NCBI GenBank assembly: GCA_903934875.1
Contig: CAIZPP010000145.1
Span: 1 to 34,481 of the forward strand
From: an uncultured Methylococcaceae bacterium
GTDB lineage: Bacteria; Pseudomonadota; Gammaproteobacteria; Methylococcales; Methylococcaceae
Reading direction: 5' to 3'
Length of the DNA stretch: 34,481 bases
This document shows, in pieces, positions 9,126 to 15,782 of this stretch. Under the pieces are notes generated by a model. That model had not been told where the DNA came from. It made no database searches and saw only the letters and a program-made list of their open reading frames with translations. The position numbers were made by a program, and so were the translations under genes. The number at the start of each line of letters is the position of its first letter. Position 1 is the first letter of the stretch.

Positions 9126-9247
9126 GACAGCGTTTTCATCTTTAAAATACCCTAATAAAGGATATTCAGTTAACCTTACAGGTTAACCGAATAATCTGCG
9201 CTGTCCTATCCACTATCAAGTAACTCTTTGATATTGAGAACGCTGTA
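9126..9247 (+). repeat. MITE-1 copy 2, upstream of the cytochrome gene
   Basis: A 122-bp copy running from GACAGCGTTTTCATC (first T changed to G) to TTGAGAACGCTGTA. The central hairpin is ATTCAGTTAACC / GGTTAACCGAAT (9164-9175, 9181-9192) with one wobble pair. Its right end lies only 1 nt from an AAGGAAG Shine-Dalgarno-like box that precedes the cytochrome gene, so the element forms the gene's upstream region. The 9051-9309 gap holds nothing else that I recognise. Confidence 0.8.
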
Positions 9248-9309
9248 TAAGGAAGCCCAATATTAACAAGACTACCCCTCCTCCAACAGAGGCGAATCAG
9301 CTAACCCGA

Positions 9310-11583
9310 ATGGCGCTAGTGCTGGTGTTCGCGCTCATCGTGGCGGGTGCCGCCGTCCTGTGGTGGACGCTGCCGTGGCAAGCGGCTTCGGCCCCGGCTG
9401 CCACGGCAGTCCTGCCCAAGCCGGAACCCACCCCGCCCCCGCCGCAGTTTGTCGGCAGGGCGGTTTGCGCGGGCTGCCATGCCGAGCAGGATAGGCTGTG
9501 GCAAGGTTCCTACCATGACCTGGCCATGCAAGAGGCTAACGCACAGACCGTGTTGGGGGATTTCAACGACACCGTGTTTAAGAAAGACGGCGTAGCATCC
9601 CGCTTCTTCCGCCGCGACGGCAAATTTATCGTGAACACCGACGGGCCGGACGGCAAACTCGCCGACTTCGAGGTCAAATACACGTTTGGCATCAGGCCGC
9701 TTCAGCAATACTTGCTTGAACTCCAAGGCGGCAGGCTACAGGCCCTGTCCATCGCTTGGGATAGCCGTCCCAAGGAGCAGGGCGGGCAGCGCTGGTTTCA
9801 TTTGTACCCTAAAGAACACATCGACTACACCGACGAATTACATTGGACGAAGCTGTCGCAAAACTGGAACTACATGTGCGCTGAATGCCATTCGACCAAT
9901 TTGCAAAAGAATTACGACCCAGCCACGCACACCTATAAAACCACTTGGTCCGAAATCAACGTGGCTTGCGAAGCCTGCCACGGCCCCGGCTCCCGGCATG
10001 TGGCTTGGGCTGATACGAAAAAGGTAGGGCCGACTTCAGTCGGCCATAGCGGGCTGAAGCCCGCCCTACCCAATGCAGACACCAAAGGCTTGGCCTTCTT
10101 GCTGGACGAGCGCAAAGGGGTTGAATGGCCCATAGCCCCGGCAACCGGCAATGCCCGGCGCACTGCGCCGCGTGGCACGGCAAAAGAAATCGAAACCTGC
10201 GCCCGCTGCCATGCCCGCCGCGCCCAATTGTTCGCCGACTACCGCTATGGCCAGCCCTTGCTGGAAACCCATCTGCCCTCGCTATTGCAACCGACGCTGT
10301 ACCACGCCGACGGCCAGATTGACGGCGAAGTCTACGAATATGGCTCGATTTTGCAAAGCAAGATGGTCAAAGCCGGGGTGACGTGCAGCGACTGCCATGA
10401 GCCGCATAGCCTGAAATTACGCGTGCCGGGCAATGGCGTTTGCCTACAATGCCACGCGGCGGGCAAATACGACAGCGACAAGCATCACTTCCACAGGCTA
10501 CGTTCTGCCGGCGCCAACTGCGTGGACTGCCACATGCCGGTGAAGAATTTCATGGTGGTCGATCCCCGCCGCGACCACAGCTTCCGCATTCCGCGCCCGG
10601 ACTTGTCGGCCAAACTCGGCACCCCCAATGCCTGCACCGGCTGCCATGCCGACAAACCGGCCAGTTGGGCGGCGGCTAAAATCCGGCAATGGGTCGGCCA
10701 CGACCCGCAAGGCTACCAAAATTATGCCGAAACCCTGCATGGGGCCAGAACGGATGCCGTTGATGCCGAGGCAGAGTTGGTGGCCTTGCTCGGTGGGCAA
10801 GACCAGCCAGCCATCGCGAGGGCGACGGCGGCGGCCGAGTTAGGCCATCGCCTAAGCGCCAATACGCTGCCTACCCTGGTCGATGCCTTGTTTGATGCGG
10901 ACCCACTGGTCCGCGTCGCCGCCGTCGAAGCCTTGGCACAGCTGCCGCCCGCGCAACGCTGGCAGGCCGCCCACGCCTTGCTACGCGATCCAGTGCGCGG
11001 TGTGCGGGCACTGGCGGCGGGTGCTCTGGCCGGGATGCCCGCCGATAAAGTCCCAGCCGATGAACGGGCGGATTTCAACAAGGCAACCGACGAGTATCTC
11101 GCCTCGCAACACTTGAATGCCGACGAGCCGGGTGCCCAAGTCAATTTAGGCAACTTCCACGCGGCCAGAGGCGAACCTAGGCAGGCGGAAGCGGCCTACC
11201 GGGAGGCGCTGGCACTCAACCCGGACTGGGTGCCCGCCTATGCCAATCTCGCCGATTTCTACCGGCAGACCAATCACGAAGCCGAGGGCGAAAGTATATT
11301 GCGGGAAGGGTTGACCCACCAACCCCAATCGGCGGCTTTGCACCATAGCTTGGGGCTTTTTTTGGTGCGGCAGAAAAATCTGCCGGCTGCATTAACTTCG
11401 CTGAAGCGGGCGGCGGAACTGGCCCCGGACAATGCTCGGTTCATCTATGTCTATGCCGTCGCGCTGGACAGCACCGGACGCAACCGCGAAGCGCGGGCAG
11501 TGGTCGATGCCGGTTTGAAGCGTATGCCGGGGGCGGTGGAGCTTAATCAACTGCGCAGCCAGTGGGCGACGGTGGGTCAATGA
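9310..11583 (+). CDS. Octahaem c-type cytochrome with HEAT and TPR repeats
   Basis: An exported electron-transfer protein of unknown partner. An N-terminal hydrophobic segment (about residues 1-20) is a signal or anchor, followed by a Pro-rich linker. Eight CxxCH haem sites begin at residues 53, 190, 220, 297, 359, 378, 404 and 442. Residues about 480-590 look like HEAT repeats (VRVAAVEALAQLP, VRGVRALAAGALAGMP), and about 605-750 hold four TPRs (AQVNLGNFHAARGEPRQAEAAYREALALNP and similar). The architecture matches uncharacterised multihaem TPR cytochromes of environmental bacteria. The true start may be ATT at 9262: AAGGAAG lies 6 nt before it, the frame is open, and it would add INKTTPPPTEANQLTR, supplying a charged n-region. 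Residues about 239-254 are encoded by a REP-like repeat. Confidence 0.9.
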   Translation: MALVLVFALIVAGAAVLWWTLPWQAASAPAATAVLPKPEPTPPPPQFVGRAVCAGCHAEQDRLWQGSYHDLAMQEANAQTVLGDFNDTVFKKDGVASRFFRRDGKFIVNTDGPDGKLADFEVKYTFGIRPLQQYLLELQGGRLQALSIAWDSRPKEQGGQRWFHLYPKEHIDYTDELHWTKLSQNWNYMCAECHSTNLQKNYDPATHTYKTTWSEINVACEACHGPGSRHVAWADTKKVGPTSVGHSGLKPALPNADTKGLAFLLDERKGVEWPIAPATGNARRTAPRGTAKEIETCARCHARRAQLFADYRYGQPLLETHLPSLLQPTLYHADGQIDGEVYEYGSILQSKMVKAGVTCSDCHEPHSLKLRVPGNGVCLQCHAAGKYDSDKHHFHRLRSAGANCVDCHMPVKNFMVVDPRRDHSFRIPRPDLSAKLGTPNACTGCHADKPASWAAAKIRQWVGHDPQGYQNYAETLHGARTDAVDAEAELVALLGGQDQPAIARATAAAELGHRLSANTLPTLVDALFDADPLVRVAAVEALAQLPPAQRWQAAHALLRDPVRGVRALAAGALAGMPADKVPADERADFNKATDEYLASQHLNADEPGAQVNLGNFHAARGEPRQAEAAYREALALNPDWVPAYANLADFYRQTNHEAEGESILREGLTHQPQSAALHHSLGLFLVRQKNLPAALTSLKRAAELAPDNARFIYVYAVALDSTGRNREARAVVDAGLKRMPGAVELNQLRSQWATVGQ
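10024..10069. repeat. REP-like double palindrome inside the cytochrome gene
   Basis: A stretch opening GTAGGGCCGACTTCAGTCGG and closing GGGCTGAAGCCCGCCCTAC contains two hairpins within outer arms GTAGGGC/GCCCTAC. It has the form of dispersed bacterial intergenic repeats, yet is read in frame as VGPTSVGHSGLKPALPN, between the third and fourth haem sites. The same design (outer arms with GC-rich inner hairpins) is seen at 28552-28598. Confidence 0.75.
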
Positions 11584-12431
11584 GCCGAATGAAGTCACTT
11601 TCTCTATTCTCTGGTGCTGGCGGCATGGACATAGGAGTCCGCCAAGCCGGTTTTGAAATTCTCGCCGAAATCGAACACGATGAGCATTGCTGCGCGACGC
11701 TTCGGGCGGCGGTCGAGCGGGAAAATATGCACACAAAAGTTATCCAAGCCGATATCAAAACCCTAGACCCAGCCGAGTTTTCGACAGAGTTCCGCATTCA
11801 CCAAGGAGAATTAAATTTGCTGTTTGGCGGGCCACCTTGCCAGTCTTTTTCTTTGGCGGGAAAACAGCTTGGCTTGGACGATGAACGCGGCCCCTTGTTG
11901 TTTGAAATAATCCGTTTCGCCAAACAGCTACAACCAAAAGTCATTCTGCTTGAGCAAGTCAAAGGGCTGCTTTCGGCAAAGGGAGTCAATAACCGGCGCG
12001 GCGAAGTTTTTGAAAGTTTTTTGATGAAACTTGAAGCCATCGGCTATGTACCGAAGTGGCGGATTATCATGGCGGCGGATTTTGGCATTCCCCAACTGCG
12101 CGAGCGGCTGTTTGTCGTCGCCACCTATGGGCACAATGGCTTTGTCTTTCCCGATGTCACTCATGCCCCTCTAGCGGAATGCAATGGCTTGTTCGCCTTA
12201 GAGCCTTATGTGGGTATAGGTGCTGTGATTAGTGACTTAGGGCCACCGAGTCCAAAAGTGCGTGGTCAGACAGTTTATGACCGTGAAGACAGCCATATCG
12301 ATGTGACGCCCGATCGGGATAGGGAAAGAATAGCGCAAGTGCCTGAGGGTTCGCATCTAGCGGCGCAAGTCCATCTTGGTGAAGAACTGCTCAGGGGATT
12401 ATCTCCCAAAGTATCTTGTGCCTTTCATTGA
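11580..12431 (+). pseudogene. C5-cytosine DNA methyltransferase, 3'-truncated
   Basis: Methylates cytosine at C5 within a specific site, usually in a restriction-modification system. Visible motifs: I (FSGAGGMDIG, residues 10-19), IV with catalytic Cys87 (GGPPCQSFS), VI as LEQVKG with Glu125 (Gln in place of the usual Asn of ENV) and VIII (QLRERLFVVA). Part of the target-recognition region follows (VTPDRDRERIAQVPEG...LLRGLSPK). The frame then runs into unrelated sequence and stops 6 codons later. Motifs IX and X, which finish the cofactor pocket, are missing (about 80-100 residues), so activity is doubtful. ATG 11580 overlaps the cytochrome stop (ATGA); ATG 11589 is an alternative. No endonuclease gene is adjacent. 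Confidence 0.85.
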
Positions 12432-12498
12432 GAGCGAAGATGAGATTTTCATGAAAACCATTATTCCCAGCCGCAAAGCCACCAAACACTATTCATGA
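12409..12498 (+). pseudogene. 3' remnant of a toxin gene (BrnT/DUF4258-like)
   Basis: In a frame different from the methyltransferase, this stretch encodes KYLVPFIESEDEIF and MKTIIPSRKATKHYS and then stops. This is the C-terminus of small toxins paired with CopG-like antitoxins of the type encoded next (family memory: ...YLVPFVE..EEIFLKTIIPSRKATK-Y). The N-terminal two thirds are gone and replaced by the methyltransferase fragment; the junction lies at about 12405-12412. The remnant stops 7 nt before the antitoxin start, the usual spacing in the intact pair. Confidence 0.7.
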
Positions 12499-12505
12499 GG
12501 CATCC

Positions 12506-12781
12506 ATGAACCCGCTTGATTCCGAAGAGGTTGAAATCCTAGAAGCTTTTGAAAAAGGCGCACTGAAGCGATCAGCCAATGCCACGCAGGACATCGAACG
12601 GCATAAGGCGATTGCTGATGCCACATTAAAGCAAGATGTCCGCATCAATGTGCGCCTATCCTCCCGCGACCTTCGTTCATTGCAGGTACGGGCATTGCAG
12701 GAAGGCATTCCATACCAAGCCTTGGTATCTAGCATCTTGCATAAGTTTGTTGATGGGCAGTTGGTGGAAAAAGCCAGATAG
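12506..12781 (+). CDS. CopG/ribbon-helix-helix-type antitoxin, orphaned
   Basis: A 91-residue product with an acidic N-terminal arm (LDSEEVEILEAFEKGALKR) and a C-terminal ribbon-helix-helix-like segment (VRINVRLSSRDLRSLQVRALQEGIPYQALVSSILHKFVDG). This matches antitoxins that follow a BrnT/DUF4258-like toxin. Such proteins neutralise the toxin and repress their own promoter. The antitoxin appears complete, but its toxin is only a 29-codon stub directly upstream. TGAGG, about 5 nt before the ATG, can serve as a ribosome-binding site, but the native promoter upstream of the toxin is probably lost. Confidence 0.8.
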   Translation: MNPLDSEEVEILEAFEKGALKRSANATQDIERHKAIADATLKQDVRINVRLSSRDLRSLQVRALQEGIPYQALVSSILHKFVDGQLVEKAR

Positions 12782-12805
12782 GCCGGAAAAGCCTGTTCCA
12801 GCACT

Positions 12806-12871
12806 TAGGATGCGCTGAGGTACGAAGCGCATTAACCGCGAACGATGCGCATCCTTCGTCGGCACATCCTA
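12806..12871. repeat. Imperfect palindromic repeat between toxin-antitoxin loci
   Basis: Starts TAGGATGCGCTGAGGTACG and ends CTTCGTCGGCACATCCTA, with an inner GCGCAT / ATGCGC pairing. It resembles a widespread proteobacterial dispersed repeat (GGATGCGC...GCACATCC). It is non-coding and separates the orphan antitoxin from the YefM/YoeB-type pair. Confidence 0.6.
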
Positions 12872-12940
12872 TCAGCCTTGTTGAGCAACGATTAAAGCAG
12901 TCGCAAACATTACGAGACTACCTTTTTAACAGGATATCCT

Positions 12941-13180
12941 ATGTACACCTTATATAAAATCAACGCTGACGAGCTAGACAGCCGTTTTCTAGAAAGCCTC
13001 AAGGCGCAATTCCAGCACAAAGTCATCGAAATTTCGGTCTGCGAAGCCGAGCAAAGCTCAGAAGATGAAACAGCTTACCTGTTGCGCTCGCCCGCCAACC
13101 GTGAGCGTTTATTAGCATCTATCGCCAATGTGGAAGCGGGAAATGCCTTAGTCACCGTTGACCTTGCGGATTGGCAATGA
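12941..13180 (+). CDS. Antitoxin of a YefM/YoeB-type pair
   Basis: A 79-residue acidic protein immediately upstream of a YoeB-like toxin. The N-terminus MYTLYKINADELDSRFLESLKAQF looks like a small DNA-binding/dimerisation part. The C-terminal AYLLRSPANRERLLASIANVE resembles the toxin-binding tail of YefM/Phd-like antitoxins (LLxSPxNxxRLLxAI). AGGA lies 6 nt before the ATG. Its stop overlaps the toxin start, the standard coupled arrangement. The class of its N-terminus is less certain than its role. Confidence 0.8.
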   Translation: MYTLYKINADELDSRFLESLKAQFQHKVIEISVCEAEQSSEDETAYLLRSPANRERLLASIANVEAGNALVTVDLADWQ

Positions 13181-13437
13181 GACTGGTTGCTTTTGAACCA
13201 GCGGCTTTTAAGGATTTTGCGGAGTGGGCGACTATCGACAAGAAGTTGCATAGCAGAGTGGTCGATTTAATTATCGACACTTTGCGGCAGCCGTTCACTG
13301 GAATCGGGGAGCCGGAGCCGCTGAAGCACGGTTTAAAAGGGTATTGGTCTCGCCGCATCAATGAGGAACACCGGTTAGTGTATAAAGTGACAGATGATGT
13401 GATTATCATTGTTTCGTGCAAATATCATTACGGCTAA
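13177..13437 (+). CDS. yoeB: YoeB/Txe-type mRNA-interferase toxin
   Basis: A predicted ribosome-dependent endoribonuclease that cleaves mRNA in the A site and arrests translation when the antitoxin is lost. The 86-residue product matches the fold's pattern: DFAEWATIDKKLHSRVVDLI, then GIGEPEPLKHGLKGYWSRRINEEHRLVYKV and the C-terminal CKYHYG. The catalytic Glu (GEPEPLK), Arg (EHRLVY) and terminal His-Tyr are present, so it should be active. ATG 13177 overlaps the antitoxin stop (ATGA); ATG 13171 would add Met-Ala. Confidence 0.9.
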   Translation: MRLVAFEPAAFKDFAEWATIDKKLHSRVVDLIIDTLRQPFTGIGEPEPLKHGLKGYWSRRINEEHRLVYKVTDDVIIIVSCKYHYG

Positions 13438-13548
13438 TGATTAAGACGAACGTGCCACCGATTAAATCGCAAGGCATCAAAACCAAACTAGTTCCTTGGA
13501 TTCGAATTGGTTGGCATACATTGGAGTGTCGGAACCAGAAAAAACTGA

Positions 13549-13567
13549 AAGGAGGACAAATATGTAA
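13549..13567 (+). promoter_or_regulatory. Strong Shine-Dalgarno followed by ATG-TAA
   Basis: AAGGAGG (13549-13555) is followed after 6 nt by ATG and at once by TAA. It lies in frame with, and 114 nt before, the arylsulfatase start. It may be a start-stop minimal ORF affecting ribosome loading, or the relic of an older gene start. Function is unproven. Between it and 13437 nothing else was recognised. Confidence 0.35.
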
Positions 13568-13675
13568 TCGACTCGCAGACGAAGCTTGATGATTGCAACG
13601 CGGATGGCAGGCGCAGAAGCGGCCCACACCAAGCAACCCATGAACCCAACCAACCTAAAGATAAGGACAAGACAC

Positions 13676-15265
13676 ATGAAACCGAAATACAAACTCTTCG
13701 CCTATGGCTTCTCGCTGTGGGTGGCGGGCCTGATGCTTTTCAGTAGCATCGCTACGAGCCAGGCGGCGGACAAGCCTTCGACAAGCCCAGGGCGAAAACC
13801 CAATATCCTCATCATCTGGGGAGACGACATCGGCTACTGGAATGCCAGCACCTACAACCACGGCATGATGGGCTACAAGACCCCCAATATTGACCGCATC
13901 GCCAAAGAAGGCGCGATGTTCACCGACTGGTACGGCCAGCAGAGTTGCACCGCCGGCCGCGGGGCCTTCATCACCGGCCAGACGGGCTTTAGGACCGGCC
14001 TGCTCAAGGTTGGCCTGCCGGGCGCAAAGGAAGGCTTGCAGGCGCGGGATGTCACGATAGCCCAACTCCTCAAGGCGCAAGGCTACATGACCGCCCAGTT
14101 CGGCAAGAATCATCTCGGCGACGCGGACGAGACACTGCCCACCATGCACGGCTTCGACGAGTTCTTCGGCTCGCTGTACCACCTCAACGCCGAGCAGGAG
14201 CCGGAAAACCCCGACTACTACAAAGACCCGGCACTGAAGAAGAAATTTGGCACTCGCGGTGTGCTCCACACTTGGGCCAACCCGGACGGCACCCAACGCA
14301 TCGAGAACACCGGCCCGCTCACCATCAAGCGCATGGAGACGATAGACGAGGAAGTCACCGCCAAAACTCTGGAGTACCTAGAAAAGGCAAAGAAGGCGGA
14401 CAAGCCGTTCTTCCTCTGGTGGAACTCCACGCGCATGCACATTTGGACTCACCTCAAGCAGGAAAGCCAAGGCAAGACCGGTTTGGGTGTTGAAGCCGAC
14501 GGCATGGTCGAACACGATGCGATGGTCGGCCAGTTGCTTGACAAGCTCAAGGAACTCGGCCTTGATGAGAATACCATTGTCATGTATTCCACCGACAATG
14601 GTGCCGAGGAGTTCAGTTGGCCCGATGGCGGCACGACACCGTTTCGCGGGGAAAAGAACACGAACTGGGAGGGTGGCTACCGCGTACCGACCGCCATCCG
14701 TTGGCCCGGTGTCATCCAGCCCGGCACCGTCAACAACGAGGTCTTTGCCCACGAAGACATGTTGCCCACCTTACTGGCAGCCGCCGGCGTCCCCGATGTC
14801 AAGGAGCAGTTGCTCAAAGGCATGAAATTGGGCGACAAGACTTTCAAAGTCCATCTCGACGGCTATAATATCACCGACGCTCTAGCCGGCAAGGCACCCG
14901 ATCCGCGCCACGAGTTCTTCTATTTTAACGACGACGGTTCACTGGTAGCGTTGCGCTATGACAATTGGAAGATTGTCTTCGCCGAGCAGCGCGCCGAGGG
15001 CTTCAATGTCTGGCAGGAGCCATTCGTCCCGCTACGTGTTCCCAAGCTCTTCAACCTGCGCTCGGACCCATTCGAGAAGGCGGACTATGTTTCCATAGAC
15101 TACAACCATTGGCGCATCGACCACCTGTTTGTGCTGGTGCCGGCGCAAGCTTACGTCGGGCAGTTCCTCTCCACATTCAAGGAATTCCCGCCTAGCCAGA
15201 AAGCCGGCAGCTTCTCGCTGGACAAGGTGCTCGACAACCTCTCGAAAAGCTCGGGTGACAAGTAA
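13676..15265 (+). CDS. Arylsulfatase, exported (Cys-type sulfatase)
   Basis: Hydrolyses sulfate esters, probably in the periplasm. ATG 13676 is preferred: AAGGA lies 8 nt upstream and it opens a signal peptide (KPKYKL, hydrophobic core, cleavage near SQAA). NILIIWGDDIGYWN gives the metal-binding Asp pair. The sulfatase signature QQSCTAGRGAFITGQ carries Cys91, to be converted to formylglycine, which needs a formylglycine-generating enzyme not in this window. STDNGAEEFSWPDGG and FRGEKNTNWEGGYRVPTAIRWPG are further family blocks. The 529-residue size is usual. Residues 34-41 (PSTSPGRK), just after the signal peptide, are encoded by a dispersed repeat unit. Confidence 0.93.
   Translation: MKPKYKLFAYGFSLWVAGLMLFSSIATSQAADKPSTSPGRKPNILIIWGDDIGYWNASTYNHGMMGYKTPNIDRIAKEGAMFTDWYGQQSCTAGRGAFITGQTGFRTGLLKVGLPGAKEGLQARDVTIAQLLKAQGYMTAQFGKNHLGDADETLPTMHGFDEFFGSLYHLNAEQEPENPDYYKDPALKKKFGTRGVLHTWANPDGTQRIENTGPLTIKRMETIDEEVTAKTLEYLEKAKKADKPFFLWWNSTRMHIWTHLKQESQGKTGLGVEADGMVEHDAMVGQLLDKLKELGLDENTIVMYSTDNGAEEFSWPDGGTTPFRGEKNTNWEGGYRVPTAIRWPGVIQPGTVNNEVFAHEDMLPTLLAAAGVPDVKEQLLKGMKLGDKTFKVHLDGYNITDALAGKAPDPRHEFFYFNDDGSLVALRYDNWKIVFAEQRAEGFNVWQEPFVPLRVPKLFNLRSDPFEKADYVSIDYNHWRIDHLFVLVPAQAYVGQFLSTFKEFPPSQKAGSFSLDKVLDNLSKSSGDK
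13775..13796. repeat. Dispersed repeat unit inside the arylsulfatase gene
   Basis: The core CTTCGACAAGCCCAGGGCGA is the complement of a unit (TCGCCCTGGGCTTGTCGAAG) seen with small changes at 15572-15593 and 17817-17838. Related GTTCGACAAGCTC units are common intergenic repeats in bacteria. Here it is translated as part of the linker between signal peptide and catalytic domain, a place that tolerates additions. Confidence 0.7.
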
Positions 15266-15280
15266 CCGTATCTAAACAAG

Positions 15281-15306
15281 TCCCTCTCCCGCTTGCGGAA
15301 GAGGGA
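15281..15306. repeat. Hairpin after the arylsulfatase gene
   Basis: TCCCTCT and AGAGGGA form a 7-bp stem 16 nt after the stop codon, around CCCGCTTGCGGA. There is no run of T on the coding strand directly after it. It resembles the widespread CCCTCTCCC...GGGAGAGGG repeat more than a factor-independent terminator, though it may protect the transcript end. Confidence 0.55.
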
Positions 15307-15359
15307 TTTAGTGAGAGGTCAAAAAGAAACTTGATCTGATGATGTGCAAAATGTAAGTG

Positions 15360-15499
15360 ACTGATGTTACGCAACCGTGTGGGCTGTAGCCCGGATGCTG
15401 TGGAGTGTGGCGACTCGTCGCCGCCTTTTGCGTCCAGCGGCGACGAGTCGCCGCACTCCACAAGTTGCCATCCTCTAGCGATGACTGCGTAACATCAGT
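15360..15499 (+). repeat. MITE-2 copy B
   Basis: A 140-bp element nearly identical to copy A at 4194-4333, with perfect 14-bp ends ACTGATGTTACGCA / TGCGTAACATCAGT. The pairing extends outward imperfectly (TAAGTG / TACTTA). The cargo is again the GGCGACGAGTCGCC double palindrome, with one arm altered (GGCGACTCGTCGCC). Unlike copies A and C, no direct flanking duplication is evident. The gap 15266-15782 holds only this element, MITE-3 and the repeats described around them. Confidence 0.85.
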
Positions 15500-15524
15500 T
15501 ACTTAAAAATAAATATATGCAAGC

Positions 15525-15750
15525 TGTAGGAGCGGGCCATGCCTCACTATCATTAAGTTAAGGATTTTCCGCTCGCCCTGAGCTTGTCGAAGAGTGAACA
15601 GAAAATCCTAAAACATTGATCGTTAAGCCGTTCATGGTTCGACAAGCTCACTACGAACGGCTTAACTTAATGGCAGTGGGCCATGCCTGCGATAAATGAC
15701 CTACTATGCAGAATTGGCCGAATCAATCGCGGGCCTGGCCCGCTCCTACA
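15525..15750. repeat. REP-type inverted pair interrupted by MITE-3
   Basis: TGTAGGAGCGGGCC (15525-15538) and its exact complement GGCCCGCTCCTACA (15737-15750) bracket this 226-bp stretch. They resemble Pseudomonas-type REP sequences. GGGCCATGCCT appears at 15534-15544 and again at 15678-15688, on the two sides of the inserted MITE-3. The right arm lies within an upstream extension of the nucleotidase frame, supporting a later start for that gene. Confidence 0.65.
15551..15672 (+). repeat. MITE-3 (CATTAAGTTAAG ends)
   Basis: A 122-bp element with perfect 12-bp inverted ends, CATTAAGTTAAG / CTTAACTTAATG. It contains two hairpins: GGATTTTC...GAAAATCC around a CTGAGCTTGTCGAAG unit, and GTTAAGCCGTTC...GAACGGCTTAAC around a GTTCGACAAGCTC unit. 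It has no coding capacity. Only one copy occurs in the window, so transposition is inferred from the structure alone. Confidence 0.75.
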
Positions 15751-15782
15751 ACCTAAACAAAGTTGAAAGCGCTGTAACAACC

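Noticed and set aside
13655-14296. 213-residue minus-strand ORF opposite the arylsulfatase
   Set aside because: Antisense shadow of a gene with a sulfatase signature and signal peptide on the plus strand.
15360-15499. CRISPR-like repetition of GGCGACGAGTCGCC
   Set aside because: The units are palindromes within one inverted-repeat element, without regular spacers, and no cas genes are nearby.
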